NCBI GenBank assembly: GCA_015654595.1
Contig: JAATGQ010000153.1
Coordinates: 1 to 56,984 of the forward strand
Direction of reading: 5' to 3'
From: Chitinophagales bacterium
GTDB taxonomy: Bacteria; Bacteroidota; Bacteroidia; Chitinophagales; Chitinophagaceae
DNA length: 56,984 nucleotides
In this document: piece by piece, positions 9,097 through 18,400 of the stretch
Layout of the letters: each line of letters opens with the position of its first letter
Position numbering within the stretch: position 1 is the first letter of the stretch
Translations under genes and position numbers: made by a program
Notes under the pieces: model-generated
Database searches by the model: none
The model's input: the letters and a program-made list of their open reading frames with translations, nothing else
Told to the model about the DNA's origin: nothing

Positions 9097-10131
9097 ATGC
9101 AGTACAAAAAGTTAGGCCAGACGGGCCTTGATGTCTCTCCTATCTGTATTGGTTGTATGGGATTCGGAGACCCTTCCCGCGGTCATCCTACCTGGGCGAT
9201 CGGTGACGCCGCCAGCCGCCCGATCATCCGTCACGCACTGGAAGCGGGGATCAATTTTTTCGACACGGCAAACCTCTATTCGCAAGGAACAAGCGAGGAA
9301 ACGCTGGGAAAGGCGCTTAAGGAATATGCCAATCGCGACAACGTAGTCATTGCCACCAAGTTGTTTGCGCCCATGCGTACCGGAGCGAATGCAATGGGAC
9401 TATCCCGGAAGGCGATCATGACCGAAATCGACCATAGTCTGCGACGGCTTGGCACCGACTATATCGACCTCTACCAGATACACCGCCGGGATCAGACCAC
9501 GCCGTGGGAAGAGACCCTGGAAGCGCTGCATGACCTTGTAAAGATGGGCAAAGTACGCTACCTGGGCGCCTCTTCGATGATGGCATGGGAGTTCAGCAAA
9601 GCGCGGCATCTCCAGAAGACCAATGGCTGGGCTGCCTTCGTGTCGATGCAGGATAACTATAATCTACTAGCCAGAGAAGAAGAAAGGGAAATGATACCCC
9701 TTTGCGCAGACGAAGGCGTACAGACGATCGTATACAGTCCGCTGGCCCGGGGACGCCTCGCCCGCCCCTGGGGAGCAACCTCCGCGCGCGAACAGGCCGA
9801 ACCTTATGCCGCAAAAGTTTTTTCATCAGCCAGTGATCAGGCGATCATTGAGGCAGTGACGGCTGTTGCGGCCGAACGCGGCGTAAGCCAGGCGCAGATA
9901 GCATTGGCGTGGTTGATGCGCAATCCTGTCGTTTGCGCGCCTATCGTTGGAGCGCTCAAAACAAGCCATATCGACGAAGCGATCGCTGCACTCTCGATTA
10001 CATTGAGCGACGAAGAAGCGCAGCGGCTGGAGTCGGCCTATACGCCGCGCACCGATATACAGGGTATATCCGATCCGAAGATACTGGCCCGCATGGCTGC
10101 TGAGTCAGGCGTCAGAACAGCGTCGGCTTAG
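9097..10131 (+). CDS. Aldo/keto reductase
   Basis: This 344-residue NADPH-dependent reductase has the TIM-barrel AKR fold. The catalytic tetrad is visible: Asp56 in FFDTANLYS, Tyr61, Lys88 in VIATKLF and His129 in YQIHRRD. The C-terminal cofactor region includes IALAWLMRNPVVCAPIVGALKTSH. The sequence resembles the AKR11/YhdN and 1-deoxyxylulose YajO-like branch (NLYSQGTSEETLGKAL), which reduces aldehydes of uncertain identity. It has its own TAnnTTTG promoter and a divergent HxlR regulator, so it is probably induced by reactive aldehydes or quinones. Confidence 0.93.
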   Translation: MQYKKLGQTGLDVSPICIGCMGFGDPSRGHPTWAIGDAASRPIIRHALEAGINFFDTANLYSQGTSEETLGKALKEYANRDNVVIATKLFAPMRTGANAMGLSRKAIMTEIDHSLRRLGTDYIDLYQIHRRDQTTPWEETLEALHDLVKMGKVRYLGASSMMAWEFSKARHLQKTNGWAAFVSMQDNYNLLAREEEREMIPLCADEGVQTIVYSPLARGRLARPWGATSAREQAEPYAAKVFSSASDQAIIEAVTAVAAERGVSQAQIALAWLMRNPVVCAPIVGALKTSHIDEAIAALSITLSDEEAQRLESAYTPRTDIQGISDPKILARMAAESGVRTASA

Positions 10132-10235
10132 TATGCAGAAGGGTCTTTGTTCATGATACATCCGGAAATTGCAGGGTCAACTGCTGTTGAACCATGCCGT
10201 ATTCGGATTATCCCCATTTCCCCAATTAGCGGCTT

Positions 10236-10940
10236 TTAATGATCAGCAGCATAAGTCAGCCAAAGCACATCATCATCAATTTGTTGACACTCCCGGAGCT
10301 TGAACAGGATCGAATCTTTTTTCCTTTTCTTATCACTGATCTCAAAAACCGACGGCGTATCTTTTCTACCGTCAACCACCGGCAGCAGCAACTGATGAAA
10401 TTCGTCAACCAGTCCTTCATTCAGAAAACTTCCATTGATATGGCCTCCGCCTTCCAGCATCAGCTTCTCTATATTGAATAAGGTGCGTAATTTATGCAGG
10501 GCCACCGGCAGATCGATAGAATCCTTGCCGGCAAAGATATAGGACAGGCCGATCTCGCGCAGGTGATGCAGATAGGCGTCAGAGACTTTTTCGGTAAGGA
10601 TCGTGATGACATGATCTCCATGCATGGTATCGCTTTTCCATCCCAGCTTACCCTGACTATCGATGGCGATCGCAAAGGACGGTGCGTTGGACCCAGCAAC
10701 AAAATCTTCCCGACCCAGGGATTTTGTATTTTGAGAAAGGATCGGCGCCTGAAAATGCGTAAAATCCTTTTCCATCGTTGTACGACCTACAATCCAGGCA
10801 GGAACGCCTATCTTTTCGTGCGTCTCTTCAAACTTACCACGCAAACGCTGGATGCGGGGATCATTCCCCCACGCGTCGGAAAGGATCTTCCCGTCTAAAG
10901 AAGTCATCATTAAACAAATTACGTAAGGCTTCGTTGTCAT
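10236..10940 (-). CDS. RibD C-terminal-like dihydrofolate reductase family protein
   Basis: This 234-residue cytoplasmic reductase has the fold shared by dihydrofolate reductase and the pyrimidine-reductase half of RibD. The opening YVICLMMTSLDGKILSDAWG, the mid-section WIVGRTTMEKDF and the closing substrate loop LMLEGGGHINGSFLNEGLVDEFHQLLLPVVDG are diagnostic. It lacks the deaminase domain of true RibD, so a riboflavin role is unlikely; stand-alone members are general NADPH reductases of unknown substrate. It lies 19 bases downstream of an HxlR gene on the same strand, probably in its operon. Confidence 0.87.
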   Translation of the reverse strand: MTTKPYVICLMMTSLDGKILSDAWGNDPRIQRLRGKFEETHEKIGVPAWIVGRTTMEKDFTHFQAPILSQNTKSLGREDFVAGSNAPSFAIAIDSQGKLGWKSDTMHGDHVITILTEKVSDAYLHHLREIGLSYIFAGKDSIDLPVALHKLRTLFNIEKLMLEGGGHINGSFLNEGLVDEFHQLLLPVVDGRKDTPSVFEISDKKRKKDSILFKLRECQQIDDDVLWLTYAADH

Positions 10941-10959
10941 TTCTTTTCTATTTAGATGC

Positions 10960-11295
10960 TTATTGTATATCGCTATTCCGATGCTGAAGCCCCCATTTCT
11001 TCATCTCTTCCAGCAAAGGCAGGGTCGTCCGGCCGAATTTCGTGAGCTTGTATTCAACGGTCGGTGGTACGGTGGCAAAAACTTCCCGGCTGATCAACCC
11101 ATCGGCCTCCAATTCGCGCAGCTGATTGGTAAGCATGGTAGGCGATATGCCCATCACTTCTCTTTCAGGCACTTTAAACCGTCTCGGCTCGCCCGTCTTC
11201 AGCGCATTCAAAATGCGTATCTTATATTTCCCGCTAAGCATACCGACCGCATACTCTACCGGGCAGATATTTTGCGTCAATTTTATTCCCTTCAT
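10960..11295 (-). CDS. HxlR-family winged-helix regulator
   Basis: This is a 111-residue HxlR protein with the family cysteine in ICPVEYAVGMLSGKYKIRILNAL, the recognition region REVMGISPTMLTNQLRELEADGLI and the wing VPPTVEYKLTKFG. I choose the ATG at 11295 because a TAGCTTTA promoter element ends 6 bases upstream; the upstream ATG at 11343 abuts the oxidoreductase remnant and would give a 16-residue extension outside the family. The RibD-like reductase follows on the same transcript. The divergent remnant of a zinc-type oxidoreductase was probably its original target. Confidence 0.88.
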   Translation of the reverse strand: MKGIKLTQNICPVEYAVGMLSGKYKIRILNALKTGEPRRFKVPEREVMGISPTMLTNQLRELEADGLISREVFATVPPTVEYKLTKFGRTTLPLLEEMKKWGLQHRNSDIQ

Positions 11296-11301
11296 TTCCA
11301 A

Positions 11302-11309
11302 TAAAGCTA
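11302..11309 (-). promoter_or_regulatory. -7-like element of the HxlR gene
   Basis: Read on the minus strand, TAGCTTTA matches TAnnTTTG at five of six fixed positions and ends 6 bases before the ATG at 11295. It helps to decide the start of that gene. Confidence 0.4.
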
Positions 11310-11343
11310 CAGTTTTCTTTACTAATACATGTTCCGTATTCAT

Positions 11344-11773
11344 GGATCATCAGGCGCCGGCGAAGTTGTCGCAATCGGCGATGGCGTCCCTGCCGGCTAT
11401 CTTGGCACTGCAGCTTCAAACAACAGCCATCTTTGATGCGGTAGGCAGCGCGATAATCAATAAGATCATCGATCTTATTCCCAATGAATCGACGATCTAT
11501 TCCTATGGCTTCCTTGGCGACGATGTACCCCTTACGCTTTTTGCACGCCAGATCCTTTTCAAAGGGCTCACGATAAAGTCTTTTGCGAATATCCGAACCT
11601 CGACCGTCAGTGATCCTCAACAGCTGGCTGACGCGTTACAGCTGATGGCAAGTATCATTGATATGCCGCATTTTAAAACAAAAGTCGGACGGTTATACAG
11701 CCTGTCAGCAATAGAAGAGGCGCTGGTTTACGCTCCCGCCGATATTTCCAGGGCGGTGTTGACCTTTATATAA
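11344..11773 (+). pseudogene. Remnant of a zinc-type (MDR) alcohol dehydrogenase/quinone oxidoreductase
   Basis: Two pieces of one gene survive in different frames. In the frame starting at 11344 the bases read GSSGAGEVVAIGDGVPAGYLG, the hallmark GAGEVVAIGDGV of the N-terminal GroES-like domain of medium-chain dehydrogenases, and then run into a stop. From about 11400 the frame shared with 11342 reads AIFDAVGSAIINKIIDLIPNESTIYSYGFLGD (given here only in part), then HFKTKVGRLYSLSAIEEAL, the C-terminal half of the same family. The N-terminal 60 or so residues, the start codon and the middle Rossmann part are gone, with a frameshift at the join. Only about 130 of the usual 330 residues remain, so it cannot make an enzyme. 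Confidence 0.82.
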
Positions 11774-11844
11774 GCAAAAAGAGGATGCCTCAGTTTACGA
11801 GACACCCTCCCCGGCAAAGTGCGCATTGCCGGATATACTGGAAA

Positions 11845-11878
11845 AGAGGCTGTTTACTTTGCATTTGAGGCAGCCTCT
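11845..11878 (-). terminator. Terminator-like hairpin after the SUS operon
   Basis: AGAGGCTG (11845-11852) and CAGCCTCT (11871-11878) form a perfect 8-base stem with an 18-base loop. On the minus strand it is followed by TTTTCC, so it can end the long minus-strand operon 21 bases after the thioredoxin stop. A second imperfect hairpin (about 11781-11809) faces the plus-strand remnant. Confidence 0.55.
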
Positions 11879-11898
11879 ATTGTCATCATAGGCCGCTA

Positions 11899-13038
11899 CT
11901 ACAGCTTGAACAGCTGGCCCAGCTTTTTATCCAGATCTTCGCCGCGTAAATTTCTGCCGATGATCTTCCCATTGGGGTCGATCAGGTAATTGGTTGGAAT
12001 AGCCTCAACGCCATACATGACAGCCGCCTGACTTTGAAACCCCTTTAGTTCAGAGATCTGTGTCCAGGGCAGGCTATCCATTTTTACGGCATACAGCCAG
12101 GCCTTTTTTGTCTTCTCGTCGTCAAGCGAGACGCCCAGGATCGTAAAGTTGTGGTCCTTGTATTTGTTGTAGGCCTTCAGGTAATTGGGATTTTCGGCCC
12201 GGCAGGGTTTGCACCAGGATGCCCAGAAATCCAGCAGTACATAGTGACCGCGGAAATCGGAGAGCTTGACGGGTTTTCCGGTAGAATCGTACTGTGTAAA
12301 ATCCATTGCTACCCTGCCGATATTGGTTTTCTTCGATTTGTCGATCATATCCTGGATCTTCTTCCCGGATGGCGACTTCCGTAAGCTGGCGGGGAAGAAG
12401 GCATATTTGGCCTGCGCCGTGTCCGGATTGAAATTGTAGGCCAGCTCCGTGGACCGGAAAGCCGACAACGCAATATAGGAATTGGGATGACTGTAAATAA
12501 AACTCCGGGTGACACTGTCATATCCTTTCTGTGTGGCTTCCTGGATGGCGCGCGCGCTCCTTCTCCATAGACTGTCTTTGCGCTGTTCGGGTGTCAGTGA
12601 TTGATATACGGCCACCAGCGAGTCCGCCGATTTGCGATAGGGCCGCTGCAACATGCGGAGCTGCCTCTCCTCTTCATTGGAAAGGGAGCCTTTTACCACT
12701 GCATTCTGGATAGAATCCGTCGCCGTCACGGTGATATCTGAATTTTCGAGCGAGAAATCGATCTCGTCCTGACGGCTGAATTTCTGACGGGTGATGGTGT
12801 CGTGCTTAAGATAAATGGTTGCATTGTCCGGCTCTTCGACCCTGCCTTTGAACGTAAACCGGCCATGCTGCAGGACCACCGAGTCTTCTGCCAGCTGACC
12901 GTCCTTACCATGATAAACAAGTATGGCTTTAGCCGGCGCATCCAGTGTGCCGACCTGTCCGTGAATGGTATAGCCATTTTGTGCAAATAAGCTCAGAGGC
13001 AGGCAGCAGGCCGCAGTTAAAAAGTGTTTTCGTTTCAT
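11899..13038 (-). CDS. TlpA-family thioredoxin with DUF4369 domain
   Basis: This 379-residue periplasmic thiol-disulfide protein starts with a signal peptide (MKRKHFLTAACCLPLSLFAQ). An N-terminal DUF4369 domain (about 22-120, YTIHGQVGTLDAPAKAILVY) and a helical middle precede a C-terminal AhpC/TSA-Redoxin domain (about 235-379). The redox motif WASWCKPCR has Cys276 and Cys279, and the cis-proline loop EAIPTNYLIDPNGKI follows. It is the last gene of the sigma-FecR-SusC-SusD operon; such thioredoxins commonly end SUS-like operons in Chitinophagaceae, where a role in keeping surface proteins or substrates reduced is assumed but not proven. Confidence 0.9.
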   Translation of the reverse strand: MKRKHFLTAACCLPLSLFAQNGYTIHGQVGTLDAPAKAILVYHGKDGQLAEDSVVLQHGRFTFKGRVEEPDNATIYLKHDTITRQKFSRQDEIDFSLENSDITVTATDSIQNAVVKGSLSNEEERQLRMLQRPYRKSADSLVAVYQSLTPEQRKDSLWRRSARAIQEATQKGYDSVTRSFIYSHPNSYIALSAFRSTELAYNFNPDTAQAKYAFFPASLRKSPSGKKIQDMIDKSKKTNIGRVAMDFTQYDSTGKPVKLSDFRGHYVLLDFWASWCKPCRAENPNYLKAYNKYKDHNFTILGVSLDDEKTKKAWLYAVKMDSLPWTQISELKGFQSQAAVMYGVEAIPTNYLIDPNGKIIGRNLRGEDLDKKLGQLFKL

Positions 13039-13077
13039 TATTATTTTGTTTGATTTGGTAACTACAGTGAAAATGGA

Positions 13078-14019
13078 TTAAGGCTCCAGCTCTATCCCGC
13101 TGATGATAACAAGGTTATAGGTCGACGCATAGATCACGGCGGATAGTACGGTAAAGCGCAGATAGGCGGCATGAACGGTACCCGTATTCAGGGATTGCTC
13201 GTTATTGACGAGATTCCCGGTATAAGTCCCGTTATCCGTCCAATTGACCCCATCCAGGCTTGTTTCTATATGTATGGAAGTGGGATAGCCGCCATTCTTG
13301 GGATAGGCAAGAGAAGGCGGGTAAAAATAGTCTACGGTTCTAAAGGTTACCGTACTGTTGAAGCCGATCTCAAACCACTGAGGCATTTGCTGGGCGACCG
13401 CACTGGCCCAATACGTTACCTGGTCATCTTTGTCGATGAGATAGGAAGGCGCCCTGGTCGTGCTGCTCTGCGAAGAATACGCAGCGATCGTCCAGTTTGT
13501 CTTCGGAAGATATTTGGGGTCTCCTGTTCTGAATACCATATACAATACCTGGTTGGATGGCGCTTCATCCGGGTCTCCGTCGACTGCCTGGACAACGATC
13601 GGCAAAACATAAGTGGTGTCGGGGTTGAGCTTGGATTCCTGTACGATATTGATCTGCGCAGAATCGGAGATCGACGCCCCTGCAGAGATTTCGACCATTG
13701 TTTTGTAGAAAAAATAAGAGGAGGTCGGCAGCAGGATCGCATTGCCATATTGCTCCCTGTAATAGATGATCTTTGTCGTATCCACCGCAAAGGTCACCCA
13801 GTGATTGGATGCAGCCGTCTTTCCCGATAGCCGGGCCGTCAGCCCCAATACCAGGGTGGAATCGCCTTTTACGGATAAGGACTGTACCAGGGTATCTACG
13901 TTTCCCGGCAGTTCTATGCTGACGCTGCCTGTGGGCAGCGCCTGTTTGGAGCTATCCTTGTGACAGGACGCCAAGAGCCAGATCAACGATGCATATAGGA
14001 TCAGATGATTTTTTGACAT
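13078..14019 (-). CDS. Surface lipoprotein, DUF1735 plus F5/8 type C (discoidin) domain
   Basis: This 313-residue lipoprotein has Cys19 in the lipobox LLASC. The first half (about 30-165) fits the DUF1735 immunoglobulin-like domain of SusE-position proteins (SVSIDLPG-like opening, NPDTTYVLPIVVQAVDGD). The second half (about 178-313) is a discoidin-type carbohydrate-binding domain: YLIDKDDQVTYWASAV, PQWFEIGF, IHIETSLDGVNWTDNGTY and YLRFTVLSA. It sits 27 bases after SusD and 39 before the thioredoxin. By position and domains it is a surface ligand-binding partner of the SusCD pair; the ligand is unknown. Confidence 0.85.
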   Translation of the reverse strand: MSKNHLILYASLIWLLASCHKDSSKQALPTGSVSIELPGNVDTLVQSLSVKGDSTLVLGLTARLSGKTAASNHWVTFAVDTTKIIYYREQYGNAILLPTSSYFFYKTMVEISAGASISDSAQINIVQESKLNPDTTYVLPIVVQAVDGDPDEAPSNQVLYMVFRTGDPKYLPKTNWTIAAYSSQSSTTRAPSYLIDKDDQVTYWASAVAQQMPQWFEIGFNSTVTFRTVDYFYPPSLAYPKNGGYPTSIHIETSLDGVNWTDNGTYTGNLVNNEQSLNTGTVHAAYLRFTVLSAVIYASTYNLVIISGIELEP

Positions 14020-14046
14020 GATGTACTTTTTTATAATGAGGAAGGA

Positions 14047-15417
14047 TTAGGGATTTTGCGACATATCCGGATTGTATTTTAATACCTGGACCGGGATCTC
14101 AAGGGTATAGCGATTACTATGGGGGGGCAGGGTTGCGATAACATTTCCCTGCGCATCGTATCGGTATACCGTATCCATCCTGTTTTCTTTGTCCAGCCGC
14201 CGCATGTCGAACCAGCGAAGAGCGCAGAACGGCAGTTCATGATTTCTTTCCAGCAAGACCTGCTGCAGGACGCTATCCTGTTCCGCTGATTGATAAGGAA
14301 CATAACTGGCCGTAGCAAACCGATACTTCCGGACGCCGTCCAATTGCTGCAAAGCGGTGGACAGGTCATTGCTGCGGGCCGCACATTCGGCTACGATCAG
14401 CTCCATCTCCTGGACGGAAGTGCCGGTGTTGACATATTCTAAACCAGGATTGACCAGCGCGGGTACAAAATAAGTGGCTCCTCTTACCGTATAGCTATAA
14501 CCATCGCCGCTGTAGTAGAGCTTACGGGGCCTCAGATCGTTACTGGCGAAACTGCGCATAAAGTCCAGGCTAGCCGTGATATACCCCAGGATCAGCCTTC
14601 CATAAATGACGTCCTGCTGCGTACTTAACAAGGACGTCGTTGGCAGGGCGCCATTGAAATCCATCATGGTAGCCCTTGTCGTCTGGAGGGCGAGCTTTGC
14701 ATTTGTTTCGGCATCGGCGTAGTCGCCGGCATAGAAATAGATCCTTGCCAGGACGCTATAGCCGGCTGCCTGCGAGCCCCGATACCGGTCGGTGCTGTTA
14801 TCCAGTGGAAGGTTGGGCAGGGCCGTGTTGATATCGGAAATGATGTTCTTGTAGATCGCGGCGATAGTACTCCTGGCGGGTACGACCTGGCTGACATCAT
14901 TCGAAGTGACAAAAGGCACTGCAAGATCGGTTGCGGCAGTAGCCGAATCATACTCCTTGCCATATTCGTTTACCAGGTAGAAGTATTCCAATGCACGCCC
15001 CAGCAAGGCTTCGGCTTTCAGGCTTTTTCGCTGGTCATCGGTTCCCCCCGTCGCATTGTCGATACCCAGCAACAAGGTATTGTATTTATTGATATTGGCG
15101 TAGTGAAAGCCCCAGAATAAGGGAGAAACAGAAAGGTCCGTCGAATACTGGTCGGCCCAGACATACGTCAGTTCAGTGGGCGAAGCCGGCGGATTGGCGA
15201 TAGAAGGATAATCGACATTATCCGAGAGGTAGTCAAACGAGCCCTCGGGTTCGCCAAGACCATAAACCAGCTGTTCATCGTTCAGCCATTGGTCATAATC
15301 GGCAACCGTTGTCAGCAATGTTTTTCCCTTTGGGGTTACGTCCAGGTATTTATCACAGCCTGTCAGGACAAGACAGCAGAGAAAGGCGATATATTTATAC
15401 TGATTCACTTGCTTCAA
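14047..15417 (-). CDS. RagB/SusD-family outer-membrane lipoprotein
   Basis: This 456-residue protein is the extracellular lid of the SusCD importer. The signal peptide ends in LTGC with Cys21, followed by the typical DKYLDVTPKGKTLL. A SusD-like N-terminal domain, TPR-like helices (SLKAEALLGRALEYFYLVNEYGKEY; QAAGYSVLARIYFYAGDYADAETNAKLAL) and the C-terminal RagB part with LLERNHELPFCALRWFDMRRLDKENR are in place. Its start is two bases past the SusC stop, so the two are coupled. The substrate cannot be told; no carbohydrate-active enzyme lies in this operon. Confidence 0.94.
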   Translation of the reverse strand: MKQVNQYKYIAFLCCLVLTGCDKYLDVTPKGKTLLTTVADYDQWLNDEQLVYGLGEPEGSFDYLSDNVDYPSIANPPASPTELTYVWADQYSTDLSVSPLFWGFHYANINKYNTLLLGIDNATGGTDDQRKSLKAEALLGRALEYFYLVNEYGKEYDSATAATDLAVPFVTSNDVSQVVPARSTIAAIYKNIISDINTALPNLPLDNSTDRYRGSQAAGYSVLARIYFYAGDYADAETNAKLALQTTRATMMDFNGALPTTSLLSTQQDVIYGRLILGYITASLDFMRSFASNDLRPRKLYYSGDGYSYTVRGATYFVPALVNPGLEYVNTGTSVQEMELIVAECAARSNDLSTALQQLDGVRKYRFATASYVPYQSAEQDSVLQQVLLERNHELPFCALRWFDMRRLDKENRMDTVYRYDAQGNVIATLPPHSNRYTLEIPVQVLKYNPDMSQNP

Positions 15418-15419
15418 TT

Positions 15420-18400
15420 TTAGAAGTTGGTAAATATTGCAATCGTATAGGTGGGAGTCACATAGGATTTTGCATAAGAGCCGGTAGCCTGGCTATAGTT
15501 GTACTTATTCAGGCCAACCGTCCACAGATTCGAGCCCTGCAGCTTTACTTCGACATGCGAAAACCCGGAACGCTTGATCAACTGGGTCCGATCCAGACTA
15601 TAGGAGACGGTCAGGTCGCCCAATGTGAGGTAGTCGCCGTTGGTGACATATTTCGCATCATAGAGATAAGCATAGTTCGCATTGGCGGCTACATAGCCTG
15701 GGATGGCCATGACATCTGTCGTCTTTTCATCACCCGGCTGTTTCCAGTAGTTGGCTGCTCCTTTTAGCGGACGCAATGCCGTCGGGTTTGGTCTTGGTAC
15801 AAAGACCTTAAATCCTCCATAATAGTTCAGCATCGCATATACGTAAAGGGGGCCAATGTCTACGCGGTTGCTCAGACCAAAGTTGATCGTCGGAATAGAA
15901 GACCCCAGATAATGGGATATCCCGGATGTGTCGCTGTTCATGAGCGCCGCGACAGTATTGGTATACGAAGCGCCGGCTTCGGTATGATACAAGGCGCCTT
16001 TCTTGTCTTTCAGCAGGGGAAGTCCGGCACTGTCGAGACCGGCCGTCCGATAACCAAAGATGGCGCTGACCGGATACCCCTGAACATAACCCAGCACATT
16101 GGCGTTCTGCGGCGCGACCCCGACATTCTGATAGACTTTCGGCACCTTACTGGTATTGCGCGCCAGGATAAAACCTGTGTTCCAGACCAGCTTCCTGGTC
16201 GCTATCCAGTCGGCATGCAGACTCACCTCTATTCCATTGTTATTGATCGAAGCGTTGTTGATCAGGGTTGGGCTAAGACCAATGGTCGGGTCGATCTGGG
16301 CATTTCCCAGCAGGTCGGTACTCTTTTTTCTGTAGTAATCTATCGTCCCGGAAATATGCTTGAACAACTCATAATCCAGCCCCAGGTTGAAGTTCCTGGT
16401 TTGTTCCCAGCGCAGGCTTTTGTTGGCATAAGAAAGCAGTGACAAAGCCGGGCTGCTCGGAGCGGTCAAGGTATTCAATGTCGATTTGGCAATGACCTGG
16501 GGAAGCGACTCCTTTGCCACGTTCCCGTTAAAGCCTTCGGCAACACGCAGCTTCAGCATTCTGATCCAGGTAATATCCTGCATGAATTTTTCCCTGTTGA
16601 TATTCCATGCCGCGCCAACCGACCACAAGGGTTTGTATTTATACTTGGGGTTGGTCCCAAACAGATCCGACTGATCGATACGTGCGCTTCCGGTAAGGGA
16701 ATAGGTACTCTTATAGGAGTAGACGAGGTTGCTGTAAGCGGAAAGAAAACGGTCGTCGGTATACCCCTGGTAGAAATAATTGGCATAATTGGAGAGTTCC
16801 CGGGACTGGATAAATGACCCGACGATCGTCGTATTGGCGATGTCTGCAAAGTCTACAGGCTGCACCAGCAGGGTCTGGTTATCGTATCCAAAGTAAGAAG
16901 CAACATTACTTTTCTGGGTCAGGTCCCTTATCTCAGCGCCCAATATCCCATTGATAGAATGATCCCGGCTAAAACGCTTGTTGTAATTCAGCTGCGCCCT
17001 TACCGTATAGCTGGAGGTGTTATCTGTTTCCTGTCTGAGAAAACCTCCCTTTGGAATATTAAATTTAATTGTTCCATCGGCATTTTGTGTGGCATAGGCG
17101 TTCACGTATTGTCTTGCTTCCGAGGACTGCGCGGATGCATCGTGCTCCAGATCGGTGCGGGAAGTTTCATAGATCCCTCCAAACAGCAGGTCGAAGCCAT
17201 GGCCGATCTTATAGTCGAAGTTTGCGGTGATCCGGTTGTTGACCGTATGGGTCTTGTCGGAAATCTCCTTGACATCCTGCAAGGGATAATACATGTTGTC
17301 TTCCAGGCCAAGGGATAGCAGGTAATTATTGTACCAGGGGTTGGTATAAGAACCTTCTGATATCGCCAGCGGCTTTCCGTTGACATCCTGGAAATGTTCA
17401 TAGGGATAGACGGCCGTGATAGCGGGTACCTGCGCGGCATTGGCATGTTCTTCCTGGTAATCTGTGGTCAGCTCCAATGAAAATCGTTTGGCGAGGCGTA
17501 ATGTCGTACGACCGGAAAGCAGGATCCGGTTATTGTCATTATTGAGCTGCTGCAGCCGGTTGCCGGTATAATTGGCGGTTATATAATAGAGCGCATTCTC
17601 GTTCCCTCCCGAAATATCCAGGTTTTCTGTTTGCGTCAGCGCGCTATGCAGAAACAGTCTGCTATAATCCTTTGTATTATTATAACTCTCCAGGGCCGCA
17701 TAGGAAGCGCTGGCCTGAGCGGGTGTAATGATATTGGCTGCAGATTCGGCCAGGATATAATACGCTTCGGGATATCCGACACTTGAATTGAAAGTTCCTT
17801 TTGTGGTCAACAGCGACCATGTGGTTGAATTGACGCTGGTCTTATAGTTGGCCAGTTCGTAGTTCGTGACGGTGGTGGAAGCATTGGGGTCCCAGCGGTA
17901 GCGGGTATAGTTTTCTTTGGGGGTAATACCGGAAGTGGCTCTGAAAGCAAACCGGGGCTTTCCGATAGCTGCCTGTTTTCTCTCGATCACGATCACGCCG
18001 TTGGATGCCCTTACACCATATACCGTAGCAGCCGCAGCGTCTTTCAGGATAGTGACGGATTTAATCTCGTTGGGATCGATCATATCCAGCGTCAACTCGG
18101 TTGGATAGCCGTCTACAACGATCAGCGGGCTTTGATTGGCGGACATGGTAGATATGCCGCGGATATTGAACAGGCTGTTCGAGGTCGTATTATTATTGAA
18201 ATCCCTGCTGGTAAAGGTAACGTTCGGGTTGATCATGAGCCCGGGGAGCTTGTTGATCAGGCCATCCGTAAAATTAGTGCTGATCTGCGACTCATAGTCC
18301 TTTGTGCCGATCTGCGAGACTGCGCCGGTGCTTTGTTCGGGACGGATACGCTGATAGCCTGTATTCACGGCGACTTCGACGTCATCGAGCCGGGCAATGG

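Noticed and set aside
11126..11343. Plus-strand frame extending the oxidoreductase remnant upstream
   Set aside because: It runs through the antisense of the HxlR gene; only the part from 11344 resembles an oxidoreductase.
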